Source: Chthoniobacter sp.
GTDB lineage: Bacteria; Verrucomicrobiota; Verrucomicrobiia; Chthoniobacterales; Chthoniobacteraceae
Direction of reading: 5' to 3'
Assembly (NCBI GenBank): GCA_028293645.1
Contig: JAQGOK010000184.1
Span: 1 to 32,285, forward strand
DNA: 32,285 nucleotides
Shown here one piece after another: positions 1-10,000 of this stretch. Within the stretch, counting starts at the first letter, position 1. Each line of letters opens with the position of its first letter. The notes under the pieces are model-generated. The model was not told the DNA's origin. It did no database searches and saw nothing but the letters and a program-made list of their open reading frames with translations. A program made the position numbers and the translations under genes.

Positions 1-190
1 CTGGAAGCAGCACCGTCGTGGTCGATCGAATCGGCTTCCGTGATGATCCAGAACCTCCTGCTGTCCGCCGCGTGATACACCGAGAGCAGTCGCAATCCCT
101 CTTTGAGCGCTCGCTCGGTTTCCGCACGATCGTGCTCGTCAAGATCGCCCCGTCACCACGTGCATGGCGGCTGATTGCGATCCGGAACGG
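1..190 (-). pseudogene. Frameshifted fragment of a small conserved hypothetical protein, running off the left edge
   Basis: Read on the minus strand, positions 149 down to 3 are open and encode a protein-like stretch with the segments GDLDEHDRAETERALKEG, LRLLSVYHAADSRRFW and IITEADSIDHDG. From memory this resembles a common small hypothetical family with the pattern RHxRGDWGDL...ENExxLxEGxRLLSxYxT...WxITEADRSxTTxLLPxEY. The preceding family piece, SRHARGD, is present at about 152-172 but in another frame. Between its Asp codon (152-154) and the Gly codon (147-149) only two bases (150-151) remain where the family has a Trp codon, so a single-base deletion explains the shift. No good N-terminal match is visible upstream of about 175, and the C-terminus lies outside the window. 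The function of the family is unknown to me. A sequencing error is an alternative to a real pseudogene. Confidence 0.5.
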
Positions 191-241
191 TCTGAGACGA
201 TCCGCGTGGTGCGCAGCATGAACCGCAGCTGCCCCTCATAG

Positions 242-415
242 GCGCAAGCGGACTGGCCAGTGCGATTCACGGGGCGAAAGCTCGTCGAGCTCGGAGTGAA
301 AAATGTTCTTCCCAAACCATTCACGGGTGCCGAGCTATTGAACATGGTCGAGCAACTGCTTGAGGAATACGGCCCGCTCGGTGAGGAAAGGCCGGAGCAC
401 AAGGCACAGCGGTAA
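242..415 (+). pseudogene. C-terminal remnant of a response-regulator receiver domain
   Basis: The frame ending at TAA 413-415 encodes RKLVELGVKNVLPKPF followed by TGAELLNMVEQLLEEYG. This is the end of a CheY-like receiver domain: the last beta strand, the conserved Lys-Pro pair (the Lys that contacts the phosphoryl group) and the final amphipathic helix. The same frame has a TAG at 239-241 and further stops upstream (for example 41-43 and 44-46). The alpha/beta core with the phosphoacceptor Asp is not recognisable in any frame, so only about 45 residues of receiver survive. It ends 8 bases before the hybrid kinase at 424, which suggests the intact gene was a response regulator or second receiver paired with that kinase. 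No plausible start codon or ribosome site is evident. Confidence 0.5.
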
Positions 416-420
416 GGGGA
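414..420 (+). promoter_or_regulatory. Ribosome binding site of the hybrid kinase
   Basis: The purine tract AAGGGGA lies three bases before the ATG at 424 and overlaps the TAA of the receiver remnant. It supports the chosen start and is one of the few convincing Shine-Dalgarno sequences in the window. Confidence 0.5.
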
Positions 421-423
421 ACA

Positions 424-3234
424 ATGGCCATCGAACCCTCGCACACCGACGTGCCCGCGAACCATGCGCGGTTTGACGAAGAGATGGTGGCAATGAACGA
501 GGCGTTGGTTCTCGGGTCGTTGCGGCAACCGGAACTGACGGAAGCCGCGGAGTGTGCGAATGCGCAGCTCCAGCTGGAGATTGCAGCGCGGCAGAAAACC
601 GCGCGCGAGCTGGCGGAGAAAGCCCGCCTGCTGGATCTAACTCACGACGCCATCATCGTGCGGGATTTCGACGATAAGATCACCCTCTGGAATGAAGGCG
701 CTGAGAAACTCTACGGATGGAGTTCTGAGGAGGTAATCGGAAAAGATCTACATTCGTTTCTGCAGACCGGGTTTCCCAAGCCGCGAAAGGAGATTGAGGC
801 ACAGCTTTGGCGGGAAGGACGTTTTGCAGGCGAGGTCGTGCAGATCGCCCGGGACGGGCGGCGCGTAACATCGCTCTGCCGGTGGGTGCTCGACCGCGAG
901 ACCAGGTCCATTTTAACCAGCTACACTGACATTACGGAGCGCGCGCAGGCCGTAGAGGCGCTGCAGGCGAGTGAAGCGCGCTTCCGCACCGCGATCAGTG
1001 TCGTTGGCAGTCTGATCTGGACCAGTAACGCTTTTGGTGAGGTGGAAGGCGAACAGCTTGGCTGGGCTAACTTCACCGGTCAGACGCGGGAAGAGTATCA
1101 AGGCAGCGGGTGGATCAATGCGGTGCATCCGGAGGATGCGCAGCGGACGGCGGACGCGTGGGCGAAGGCCGTGGCCGGGCGACGCTTGTTTGAGTTCGAG
1201 CATCGGCTTCGGCGCGCGGACGGAGAATGGCGCCTGTGTTCCATCCGGGCGGTGCCGGTCTTCACTGCCACGGGAACCATCCGCGAATGGGTGGGCGTGC
1301 ACACCGAAATCACGGAGCGGAGGCACAGCGAGAAGGTGTTGCGAGAGAATGAGGAACGCCTGCGCGCGTTGGTGACGACCAGCTCGGAAGTGGTCTATCA
1401 AATGAGCGCTGACTGGACCGAAATGGGCGTGCTGGATGGTCGCGATTTCCTCAAAAGCGCCGCTGAACCGAGCCGCACCTGGTTCGAGGATAACGTCCAC
1501 GTCGAAGACCAGGCACATGTGCTGGAGGTGATCCGCCAAGCGATCCGCACCAGGAGCATTTTCGCCCTCGAACACCGTGTTTATCGCGTGGATGGAACAG
1601 TGGGCTGGGCTATCTCCAAAGCGGTGCCGCTCTTTAACGACGAAGGTGAAATCGTGGAATGGTTTGGTGCCGCGAGCGATGTGACCGAGCGGCGAGAGGC
1701 CGAAGCGGAGGTGCGCGCGACGTCGGAGTTCATGCGGAGCATCATCGAGAGCAGTTCGGACTGCATCAAGGTGCTCGACCTCGAAGGGAATCTGCTTTCG
1801 ATGGAAGCCGGACAAGGACTACTGGGCATCACCGACCTGACGCCGCTTTTGGGCAAACCTTGGATTACGTTTTGGGAGAATGACGAAGACCAGCGAGCAG
1901 CCCGCGAGGGGGTCGCGGCCGCAGCCGCGGGCGGCGAGGGGCATTTCGTCGGCTTCTTTCGAACTCTGCATGGTGAAGACAAATGGTGGGACGTGGTGAT
2001 CTCGCCGATCCGCAATGGCGACGGCGACCCCGAGCGGCTGCTCGCAGTGTCCCGTGACATAACCAAACGCCGGCAGTTGGAAGAGTCACTGCTCGCGCGC
2101 GCCGAGGATCTGGCGCGGGCCGATCGGAGCAAGGATGAGTTCCTCGCCATGCTCGCGCATGAGCTGCGCAATCCGCTCGCACCTTTGCGCAATGCCGCAG
2201 AGATCTTGCAAACCGAAGAGGCCTCCGCGGATGAGCGCACTCAAGCTCAACGGATCATCGGCCGACAAATCGAAAGCATGAGTCGGATGATCGACGACTT
2301 ACTCGACGTCGCGCGGATCACCGAAGGGAAGATAGAGTTGCGAAAGCAGCCGGTGGCGTTGGAGGCAATCCTCACCGCTGCGACGAGTCTGGTGCGCTCC
2401 GACGTCGCCGCGCGACATCAGGACCTGGCCGTGTCGATGCCGAAACCCCCGGTCTTCCTGCACGCGGATGCAGCGCGGCTCGAGCAAGTCTTCGTCAATC
2501 TGCTGAGCAACGCCTGCAAGTACAGCGACGAAGGTTGCCACATCGCCATCACTGCCGAACGGGCGGTGAGCGCCGAGTCGCCGGAAGTCATCGTTCGCGT
2601 ACGAGACGACGGTGTCGGGATTGATCCGGAATTACTGCCGCGCATCTTCGATCTTTTCGTGCAAGCGACCCGATCGCTGGACCGCACCCACGGAGGATTG
2701 GGCATCGGCCTTACTCTCGTCAGCCGCCTGGTGAAGTTGCACGGTGGGAGCGTGGAGGTCCGCAGTGAAGGGTTGGGCCACGGCAGCGAGTTCGTTGTCC
2801 GTCTTCCGACTTTGCTCGAGCCACCTGCGCCGGTGCCCGTGGCGCCACTTTCCGATCGTGGAGGCCGCGAGCCGTCCCGGCGGATCCTCGTCGTGGATGA
2901 CAACACCGATTCCGCCCGCAGTATGGCTGTCCTCCAAACCCGCCGAGGCCATCTGACGCGCACCGCGTTTGACGGGGCGGACGCGCTCGCCGTCGCTGCG
3001 GAGTTCCTGCCGGAGGTGGTGCTCCTCGACATTGGGTTGCCGGGAATGGATGGCTACGAAGTCGCTCGCCACTTGCGCAAAATGCCGGCCCTGGCTGGCG
3101 TGCTTCTGATCGCGATGACTGGCTATGCCAGCCCAGAAGATCGCCGGGTCGCGAAAGAAGCTGGCTTCGACGAACACCTCGCGAAGCCTGTCGATCTCGA
3201 CACCCTGCGCGAGTGGTTGCGCAATCGGATTTAG
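424..3234 (+). CDS. Multi-PAS hybrid sensor histidine kinase with C-terminal receiver
   Basis: A 936-residue predicted cytosolic hybrid kinase; no transmembrane segment or signal peptide is visible. A short coiled-coil-like N-terminus (about 35-70) precedes four PAS/PAC units at roughly 66-175, 180-300, 305-424 and 432-550. Each ends in a DITER-type PAC motif (DITERA, EITERR, DVTERR, DITKRR). The dimerisation and phosphoacceptor region carries AHELRNPLAPLRN with His579. The ATPase domain has the N box NLLSNACKYSD (Asn696), G1 DDGVGID (728-734) and G2 GGLGIGL (757-763). The receiver (820-934) has the acidic pair Asp825/Asp826, phosphoacceptor Asp869, Thr899 and Lys921, so every residue needed for phosphorelay is present. 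The signal sensed cannot be deduced. There is no output domain or intact partner regulator in the window; the receiver remnant just upstream may once have been the partner. Confidence 0.93.
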   Translation: MAIEPSHTDVPANHARFDEEMVAMNEALVLGSLRQPELTEAAECANAQLQLEIAARQKTARELAEKARLLDLTHDAIIVRDFDDKITLWNEGAEKLYGWSSEEVIGKDLHSFLQTGFPKPRKEIEAQLWREGRFAGEVVQIARDGRRVTSLCRWVLDRETRSILTSYTDITERAQAVEALQASEARFRTAISVVGSLIWTSNAFGEVEGEQLGWANFTGQTREEYQGSGWINAVHPEDAQRTADAWAKAVAGRRLFEFEHRLRRADGEWRLCSIRAVPVFTATGTIREWVGVHTEITERRHSEKVLRENEERLRALVTTSSEVVYQMSADWTEMGVLDGRDFLKSAAEPSRTWFEDNVHVEDQAHVLEVIRQAIRTRSIFALEHRVYRVDGTVGWAISKAVPLFNDEGEIVEWFGAASDVTERREAEAEVRATSEFMRSIIESSSDCIKVLDLEGNLLSMEAGQGLLGITDLTPLLGKPWITFWENDEDQRAAREGVAAAAAGGEGHFVGFFRTLHGEDKWWDVVISPIRNGDGDPERLLAVSRDITKRRQLEESLLARAEDLARADRSKDEFLAMLAHELRNPLAPLRNAAEILQTEEASADERTQAQRIIGRQIESMSRMIDDLLDVARITEGKIELRKQPVALEAILTAATSLVRSDVAARHQDLAVSMPKPPVFLHADAARLEQVFVNLLSNACKYSDEGCHIAITAERAVSAESPEVIVRVRDDGVGIDPELLPRIFDLFVQATRSLDRTHGGLGIGLTLVSRLVKLHGGSVEVRSEGLGHGSEFVVRLPTLLEPPAPVPVAPLSDRGGREPSRRILVVDDNTDSARSMAVLQTRRGHLTRTAFDGADALAVAAEFLPEVVLLDIGLPGMDGYEVARHLRKMPALAGVLLIAMTGYASPEDRRVAKEAGFDEHLAKPVDLDTLREWLRNRI

Positions 3235-3236
3235 GA

Positions 3237-3250
3237 CGTGCTCGAGCACG
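3237..3250. other. Perfect 14-bp palindrome after the hybrid kinase
   Basis: CGTGCTCGAGCACG begins two bases after the kinase stop codon and is self-complementary with no spacer. It could be a protein-binding site or a stunted terminator stem; no U-tract follows. The rest of the interval to 3416 shows no gene. Confidence 0.3.
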
Positions 3251-3416
3251 GACGCGGAACACGCTGGTGGAGGGACAACGTCTTTGCCGCTTTCCGTGCA
3301 AGCGGCACCATCCGCGACGGCTGCGCGATCAGGAACGCGCGCACAATGCTGCGGCTGCTCCGCAAAGACCCAGTCAGGACGAGTTGAGTGATGCGCAATC
3401 CGCGCTGCGGTTCCTT

Positions 3417-4403
3417 TTATTCCTTGGCCGGGAAGTCGTCGGGCGGCGGCACATTGGGCGGAGTCGAAGCAGCTACAATGGTGGCAGTGGACACTCCCAA
3501 TCTCGCCCGGAGCAGGTCATCGACGAGCACGGCGCGGCTGTTGGGCACGATGCCGGAACCAAACTTGCGCACATAACCTTTCGTAATCTCCGCGCCGAAG
3601 AAGAGGATGCAGGCCGAGTAGTAAATCCACGCGAGCACGATCACGACGGACCCGGCCGCGCCGAAACTGGACGCAATGCTGCTCGTCGCGAGGTAGTAGC
3701 CGATCACCAATTTGCCGAGCGAAAAGAGGAGGGAAGTCGCCACGGCCCCCAGCCAGACGTCACGCCAGCGGAGCCGCACATTGGGCAGCAGCTTGAAGAT
3801 CATCGCAAAGAGGCCGCTGACGACGGCGAACGAAACGACGAGATCCCACACCTGCCAGATTGCGGGATGAAGTTGAAAGTGCCCGCTCAGGTAGTGGCTG
3901 AAGGCGGCAAGGAGCACGCTGATCACCAGCGAGACGAGGAGCAGAAAGCCGATGGCCAGCACGATCGAAAACGAGAAGAAGCGGTCATGCAGGAGCGTGA
4001 GGAACGGCCGGCCCGGCTTCACCACGACGCCCCAGACCGAGTTCAGCGCGTCCTTCAGTTCAGCAAACACCGTGGAAGCGCCAAAGAATAGCAGCGCCGT
4101 GCTCAGGACGGTTGCCCACACCCCGGCCGACTTCCGCGCTGCGCTCGATTGCACCGCCGCCTGAATCGCTTCGCCCGCACCTCTGCCGGCGAGGGTGGCG
4201 ATCTGCTGCGAGATTTGCCCGCGCGCCGCATCCTCCTCAAACAGCAGGCCGGCGACGGAAATCAGGATCACGAGCAACGGGGCGAGCGAGAAAATCGCGT
4301 AATACGCGAGCGATGAACTGAGCCGCATCGCGCCATCGTCCACCCAGTCGTTAGCGGCGTCCTTGAGGATCGAAAGCAGGTGACGCGAATGATCAAAGAT
4401 CAT
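3417..4403 (-). CDS. YihY/BrkB family inner-membrane protein
   Basis: A 328-residue integral membrane protein. The N-terminal pattern with AMRLSSSLAYYAIFSLAPLL and the polar loop after it are typical of the YihY/BrkB family, once annotated as ribonuclease BN, a name now regarded as wrong for this family. About six hydrophobic segments follow the family layout, including YYAIFSLAPLLVILISVAGL, VLAIGFLLLVSLVISVLLAA and the region with GSVVIVLAWIYYSACILFFG. The C-terminal GAEITKGYVRKFG segment is also characteristic. The biochemical role of the family is unsettled; envelope or transport functions have been proposed. The chosen ATG gives an N-terminus of family length, but no Shine-Dalgarno is visible. 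The gene converges on the hybrid kinase and diverges from the DUF808 gene. Confidence 0.9.
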   Translation of the reverse strand: MIFDHSRHLLSILKDAANDWVDDGAMRLSSSLAYYAIFSLAPLLVILISVAGLLFEEDAARGQISQQIATLAGRGAGEAIQAAVQSSAARKSAGVWATVLSTALLFFGASTVFAELKDALNSVWGVVVKPGRPFLTLLHDRFFSFSIVLAIGFLLLVSLVISVLLAAFSHYLSGHFQLHPAIWQVWDLVVSFAVVSGLFAMIFKLLPNVRLRWRDVWLGAVATSLLFSLGKLVIGYYLATSSIASSFGAAGSVVIVLAWIYYSACILFFGAEITKGYVRKFGSGIVPNSRAVLVDDLLRARLGVSTATIVAASTPPNVPPPDDFPAKE

Positions 4404-4553
4404 CGAAATGCTGTAATGGTGGTGGTTGCGTCCTCATTCAGGTGTTCATGCAAAACCGGCGGTCGCGGCCCGCCGTCGCACGGGCCCGGAGCGCGCGAAC
4501 CAGAGTCGCTCATGGGTGGTCTTTTGGCCAAGTCCACTTAAAGTCCCGCCCTC

Positions 4554-5480
4554 ATGGCTTCCAGTCTTTTGGCGCTGATCGACGACATCGCCACCGTCCT
4601 CGACGACGTGGCGATCCTCACCAAGGTGGCAACGAAGAAGACGGCCGGGGTGCTCGGCGATGACCTCGCGCTCAACGCGCAGCAGGTGAGCGGAGTCACC
4701 TCCGATCGTGAATGGCCGGTGGTATTCGCAGTCGCGAAAGGGTCTGCGGTCAACAAAGCGATCCTCGTCCCGGCAGCGCTCGTGATCAGTGCCGTGGCGC
4801 CATGGGCGGTGACGCCGCTCCTGATGATCGGCGGCGCGTTCCTTTGCTACGAGGGTGTGGAAAAACTCGCGCACAAGTTCCTCCACGACCCACAGGAGGA
4901 GCAAGCGCATCAGGCGGAGTTGATGAATGCGCTCATCAATCCCGAAGTGGACCTCGTGGCGCTCGAGAAGGACAAGATCAAGGGCGCGATCCGGACCGAC
5001 TTCGTGCTCTCGGCGGAGATCATCGCGATCACCCTCGGCACCGTGGCGAACGTCGATTTCACCACTCGCGTCGCCGTGCTCGTCGCGATTGCGCTGATCA
5101 TGACGTTCGGCGTTTACGGACTCGTTGCCGCGATTGTGAAGATTGATGACGCGGGTCTGTACCTCAGCCGGAAGCAGAACGCGGGATCGCAGAAGATCGG
5201 GGTCGCGCTGCTCAAGACCGCTCCCTATCTGATGAAGACCCTCTCGATCGCCGGCACCGTCGCGATGTTCCTCGTTGGCGGTGGAATCCTGACGCACGGC
5301 ATCCCGGCGCTGCACCACTGGATTGAAGAATTCTCGCACCGGCTCGGTGGCTTCTTCGGCGGGGTTGCGCCGACGGTGATCGACGCGGTGGTCGGCGTCG
5401 TCGCGGGCGCGGTGATCGTCGCGGTGGTGATGGGTGTGAAGAAGGTGCTCCCGAAGCGCCCGCACGCGAAAGCGGCGTAG
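4554..5480 (+). CDS. DUF808 (YedI-like) inner-membrane protein
   Basis: A 308-residue multi-pass membrane protein. The opening [20 protein letters not shown], the [18 protein letters not shown] segment and [16 protein letters not shown] are hallmarks of the DUF808 family typified by E. coli YedI. Hydrophobic segments lie at about 74-98, 147-190, 233-250 and 270-292, so it should sit in the inner membrane. The C-terminus is short and basic ([13 protein letters not shown]). No function is established for the family. It is transcribed away from the YihY-family gene across about 150 bp and converges on the propeller gene. Length matches the family, so the ATG at 4554 is probably right although no ribosome site is evident. 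Confidence 0.9.
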   Translation: MASSLLALIDDIATVLDDVAILTKVATKKTAGVLGDDLALNAQQVSGVTSDREWPVVFAVAKGSAVNKAILVPAALVISAVAPWAVTPLLMIGGAFLCYEGVEKLAHKFLHDPQEEQAHQAELMNALINPEVDLVALEKDKIKGAIRTDFVLSAEIIAITLGTVANVDFTTRVAVLVAIALIMTFGVYGLVAAIVKIDDAGLYLSRKQNAGSQKIGVALLKTAPYLMKTLSIAGTVAMFLVGGGILTHGIPALHHWIEEFSHRLGGFFGGVAPTVIDAVVGVVAGAVIVAVVMGVKKVLPKRPHAKAA

Positions 5481-5493
5481 TCTCCGACACTCC

Positions 5494-5535
5494 GGGCACA
5501 CGGCCAGCCGCGGCGATGCAGCCCCGGCCTACCAT
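5494..5535. other. GC-rich imperfect inverted repeat between convergent genes
   Basis: The 65-bp gap between the convergent DUF808 and propeller genes contains a GC-rich block with GGCCAGCCGCGG on one side and GCCCCGGCC on the other. They could pair imperfectly and act as a two-way terminator or be a dispersed REP-like element. No other copy was recognised in the window. Confidence 0.22.
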
Positions 5536-5545
5536 GCGCTGCCGG

Positions 5546-6814
5546 TCAGTTCTCGATCCGATACAGGTGCGTTCGACTGCGGAGGAAAAGCGCGCGGTCG
5601 GACACGGCGGGTGACGCCATGAAGCCGTCGCCGAGCTTGTTTTCAGCCAGCACCTTGAACTCCCGGCCCGGCGCGAGCACGGCGACTTTGCCCTCCTCGT
5701 TGGTCATGTAAATGCGCCCGTCTGCGTAAATCGGGGAGGCGCTGCAATTGCCGCCGATCCGCTCAGACCAGACAACCGTCCCGGTGCGGGCGTCCACACA
5801 CGAGGCAATGCCGCCGTCATTGAACAAGTAGAGCAGGTCGTCGATGAGCAGCGGCGAAGGTTTGTTCGGGGCCGCCTTTTTGAGCTCCCAAGCGGCAGAC
5901 TTTTGAGGATCGAGCGGACCGGTGCCGCCGAGTTTGACGGCAAACACCGCACCCTTGGAAAAGCCGCCGGAGATGAAGGCCAGCTCGTGACCGACGACCG
6001 GCCGCGCCGCGGCGCTGTGATGCTCCGGATCGGGGAAACGCCAGAGCTCCTTGCCCGTCGCTGGATCGTAAGCGTAGTGCGCCTTCGCACCGCTGCTGAG
6101 GAGCACGGGCTGGCCGTCCTGCTGATAGACATGCGGCGTGGCGAACGCCTTGCGATAGTCACCTTCAGCGCTCGGCTTACCCTCCTTGTCGAGATCGCCG
6201 TAATCGACGGAGCGTTTCGTCTGCCACACGGTCTTGCCCGTCTTTTTGTCGAGCGCGACCACGAACTGGTGATCGCTGCCGTCGAAATTCATGATCAGCA
6301 AATCGCCCCAAAGAATGGGCGACGAGCCCGCGCCACGGAAATGGTTGCATACGAAATCCGTGCGCTCCCAAAGCTTCGCGCCGGTCTTGGTGTCGAGGCA
6401 GGCTGTGCCGGGCGATCCGAACGTGACGTAAACGCGGCCTTCCTCCACGGCCGGTGTCGGCGAGGCGTAGCTGTTGAACTTGTGGCAAAATTGCGGCGTC
6501 GCCACGCGGAAGAGCACCTCGTCGCGGAGCACTTTGCCGCTCTCTTTGTCCACGCACAGCACCGAGAGTTCGGTGCCGTCTTCCGTCGCGGTCGTGAGCC
6601 AGATCTGCGAACCCCAGATGACCGGCGAAGACCAGCCCTTGTCGTGAATCGCGGTCTTCCACTTCACCCGCTCACCGTCGCTGAAGGTCACCGGCAGGTC
6701 CTTCGCGTCGCCATGCCCGTCGCCATTTGGTCCTCGGAATTGCGGCCAATGTTCCGCGGCGAAAACTTGGGTGGTGAGGAAAAAGGCGAGAACCCGAAGC
6801 GTGGGGGAAAGCAT
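5546..6814 (-). CDS. Secreted PQQ-like beta-propeller repeat protein
   Basis: A 422-residue protein with an N-terminal signal peptide (hydrophobic VLAFFLTTQVFAA, likely cleavage near residue 19). The mature part begins WPQFRGPNGDGHG, the typical first strand of PQQ-like propellers that are abundant in Verrucomicrobiota and Planctomycetota. Propeller blades recur as W-containing repeats, for example GWSSPVIWGSQIWLTTATED, SPTPAVEEGRVYVTFGSPG, GSSPILWGDLLIMNFDGSD, SPLLIDDLLYLFNDGGIAS and SPIYADGRIYMTNEEGKVAV. There is no cytochrome c motif, and I cannot identify PQQ ligands, so it is more likely a structural or binding propeller than a quinoprotein dehydrogenase. Predicted location is the periplasm. 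It stands alone between a convergent neighbour and the divergent giant repeat protein. Confidence 0.9.
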   Translation of the reverse strand: MLSPTLRVLAFFLTTQVFAAEHWPQFRGPNGDGHGDAKDLPVTFSDGERVKWKTAIHDKGWSSPVIWGSQIWLTTATEDGTELSVLCVDKESGKVLRDEVLFRVATPQFCHKFNSYASPTPAVEEGRVYVTFGSPGTACLDTKTGAKLWERTDFVCNHFRGAGSSPILWGDLLIMNFDGSDHQFVVALDKKTGKTVWQTKRSVDYGDLDKEGKPSAEGDYRKAFATPHVYQQDGQPVLLSSGAKAHYAYDPATGKELWRFPDPEHHSAAARPVVGHELAFISGGFSKGAVFAVKLGGTGPLDPQKSAAWELKKAAPNKPSPLLIDDLLYLFNDGGIASCVDARTGTVVWSERIGGNCSASPIYADGRIYMTNEEGKVAVLAPGREFKVLAENKLGDGFMASPAVSDRALFLRSRTHLYRIEN

Positions 6815-7067
6815 GGTGGGACGCTATACCGTGTCTTTTCGCGAGTTACACCCCCGAAGTGCGGCGGTGGACGGTATGGATCAAGTGCGCGCCTGAAGCT
6901 GGGATGCTTCGCGTGTCGCGGGCCGAACCTCTGCCAAACGCGAGCGCGTTCTGGATCGCGACTTTGGTGGAAACTTAAGCACCGGAAGCCCAGCACGTCG
7001 GCTTTGCTGAGGCGCCGGGTTGAACGGTTAGGTTGTCATCGCGTGCTGAACTGCGCACCTTCATCAA
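6815..7067. promoter_or_regulatory. Divergent intergenic region between propeller and repeat-protein genes
   Basis: This 253-bp gap must carry promoters for the divergently transcribed propeller and giant repeat-protein genes. Two weak symmetries are visible: ATACCGT (6826-6832) is matched by its reverse complement ACGGTAT (6871-6877), and GAAGC/GCTTC (6895-6899 and 6906-6910) could form a hairpin with a six-base loop. No convincing -35/-10 pair was found. Confidence 0.3.
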
Positions 7068-10000
7068 ATGGAAGGGCGCTGCTCCTCTCGTCTGGACTGG
7101 GCCGGCGATCGTTCGGCGGCGCGGATCTTTCGGAACCGCGCTCGACTCTCGGTGATGGTGCTCGCGCTCGGGTGCGCGGATTTTTCTGTCCTGGCGGCGA
7201 CGTGGACGGGAGCCGGTGGGAGCGATCTCTGGAGCGATGCTTCGAACTGGCAGGGGAGTATCCTGCCCGGCAATGGCGACGAGGTGGTTTTCGGGCGGAA
7301 CGGAGGCGGGGATTCGATCGCGAACTACACGCTTTCACTGACCGCGTTTCGCTTCACGCCGGAGATCCTGCCGGCGCACGACATCCGTATCACGGCGTCG
7401 CTCACGCTGAGCGGATTCGGGATTCATAATCAGTCGCGCATCCCAGGATTCGGCGAGCCGCAGATTCCGCCGGGCGTGATTCGACAGCAGTTCTATATCG
7501 AAGCGGCCGGAACCATGACGTTTCAGAACAGCGCGACCGTGACCGGAAATCTGCCCGTCGATCTGAATGCGCAGAACGGCGGCCGAATTGTGTTTGAGGA
7601 TAACAGCACGGCTTCGGGGCCTCCGGATTACGCCTTCACGATTTTGCGCGCATATGGAGCTGCGGTCGCGGGAGGACTGGCGGGCGAGTTGCGTTTCAAA
7701 GATGACGCCAAAATGGGTGAAACCGCAGGGTTCCTGACCGCCGCAGGGCAGGTTGCCGGAGCGCTGGGCGGGCTGGCCGTATTTGAGGGCCGCTCGATGG
7801 CTTCGGGCAACGTGTCGAATACGACGAGCGATGGATTCGGCGGGCGGATCATCTTTCGGGAGAATGCAGTGGGCGGGGGGAGCCTCGGACTCAGTAACTT
7901 CGGGGCGGTGCATACCGGCGCGGGCGCGGAGGCGGTGACGCAGTTCCTCGACGACTCCGCGCTCAGCGGCGTGATCCAGAACTTCGCGGGTCAAGGTGCC
8001 GGCTCCCTGGGTGGTCGCGTGGAGTTTCGCCAAAACGCACGCTTCGATGGCACCCCGGTCCCGCCGGAACTGGGCAGCATTCTGATTTTAAACAACGGCT
8101 CCTTTGACCGAAACAATGTGCCCGGCACTGCGGGTTTGGGCGGGCAAACCGTTTTCTACGACGACTCGCGCATCCTCGGCGCGAACGTTTACATCACGAA
8201 CAACACGGAGTCGGAGGGGCCGAATCCGGGTGGCGTCGGCGGGACCACCGATTTCTTGGACCGATCGCGCGCAGGGGCGGCGACCATCAATAATTCCGGT
8301 GCGTCCTCGGGCGCGGCTGGCACCCTCGGCGGGCGCACGTTTTTCCGCGGCAACTCCAACGCAGAATCGGCGAACATATTCTCCAGTGGTGGCAGTCAGG
8401 AGATCGGCGCGCCGGGCGGATTCGTTGAGTTCTCCGGCGCTTCGACCGCAGCGGGCGCGACGCTTACTGCTTTGGGCGGGACCGATGGCGCCTCAGGCGG
8501 AAAGATCATGCTGATCGAGAATGCCAACGGCGCGGCGGCCAGAGTGGTGACTGAGACGGGCGGAGTCTTTGATATGAGCGGGCTGACGAGCGCGGGGACG
8601 ACGCTCGGATCCATCGAAGGCGGAGGCACTTTTTTCCTCGGGAGCAGGGCGCTGACCGTCGGGAGCGCGGGGTTGAATACAGAAGTCATGGGCGTGATCA
8701 GCGACGGAGGGCAGGGTGGCGGCGCGGGGGCGACGCTGACGAAAGTGGGCGCGAGCGTGCTGACTTTACGCGGGGCGAATACTTTCACCGGGACGACGAC
8801 CGTGAGCGCGGGCGTGCTGCTCGTGAACGGCTCGCTTGGCTCCGCGCCAGTGTCGGTCGCAGGTCTTGCGACACTCGGCGGCTCGGGCACGATTGGCGGC
8901 GCGGTGGTGGTCGCGAATGACGGCCGGATCGCGCCAGGCGGGCCGGGGTTCGGCACGCTCACGGTTGGCGCGTTGACGCTGAGCCCAAGCGCGCAACTCG
9001 ATTTCCAGCTTCGCACGGCAGGCGCGATCGGCGGCGGCGTGAATGATCTGCTCGAAGTGAACGGCGCGCTCACGTTCGACGGCATTCTGAACATCGGCGC
9101 GCCGATGGGGCTCACGCTCGGCGCCTATCGGCTGATCAATTACAGCGGAGCAGTCGCCGACAACGGCGTGACAGTCGGCACCGTCCCGGTGGGCACGAGC
9201 GCGAGTGATTTCACCCTCCAGACGAGCGTTCCGGGACAGGTGAATCTGGTGCTCGGTGGCGAAACGGACGTGCTCTTTTGGGACGGCGCGCAGGTCGCCG
9301 CGAACAACTTCGTCGATGGCGGCGCAGGCACCTGGAATAACGCGGCGACGAACTGGACCAACTCCGCCGGCTCGGTGCAGCGCGGGTGGAATGGGCGCAC
9401 CGCGGTTTTCTCCGGAGCGGCGGGAACGGTGACACTTGGCGACAATGTGAGCACCCGCGGAATGCAGTTTGCGACGACCGGCTATATCGTGAATGCCAGT
9501 GCAGGCGCGGCGATGACGCTCGATGGCGCGGTTCCGCTGCGGGTCGATTCTGCGGTCTCCGTGACGATCCATGCGCCGCTCACCGGCGTGGGTTCGCTGC
9601 ACAAAATCGGGATCGGCACGCTCACGCTCACCGGCAACAGCGGGTACACCGGCGGTACGACGATTACCGATGGCGAGGTGTTTGTGCGCAATGCAGTCGG
9701 ACTCGCCTTCGGCAGCGGACCGGTCGCGGTGCTCGCTTCACCGACGTCGGAGCTCAGCTTTCTCGACAACTCCTCCGCGGGCCTGATCACGTTCACCAAT
9801 GCCGGATCTGGGCCGGCGGGCGATGCGGGTTTGATCGCGCTTCTGGACACGGCGAACGCGGCCGGCGCGACCTTCATCAATCTCGGAAATACTGGCGACA
9901 CGGGCACGGGTGGCACGTTGCGCTTTGGCTCCAGTTCGCGGGCGAACGCCGCGACGATCGAGAATCGCGGTGCCGCATTCAGCAGTCCCGCCGCCGGCTT

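Noticed and set aside
5903-7429. A 508-codon plus-strand open frame
   Set aside because: It lies antisense to the propeller gene, runs through the divergent intergenic region and into the repeat protein in another frame, and has no recognisable motif.
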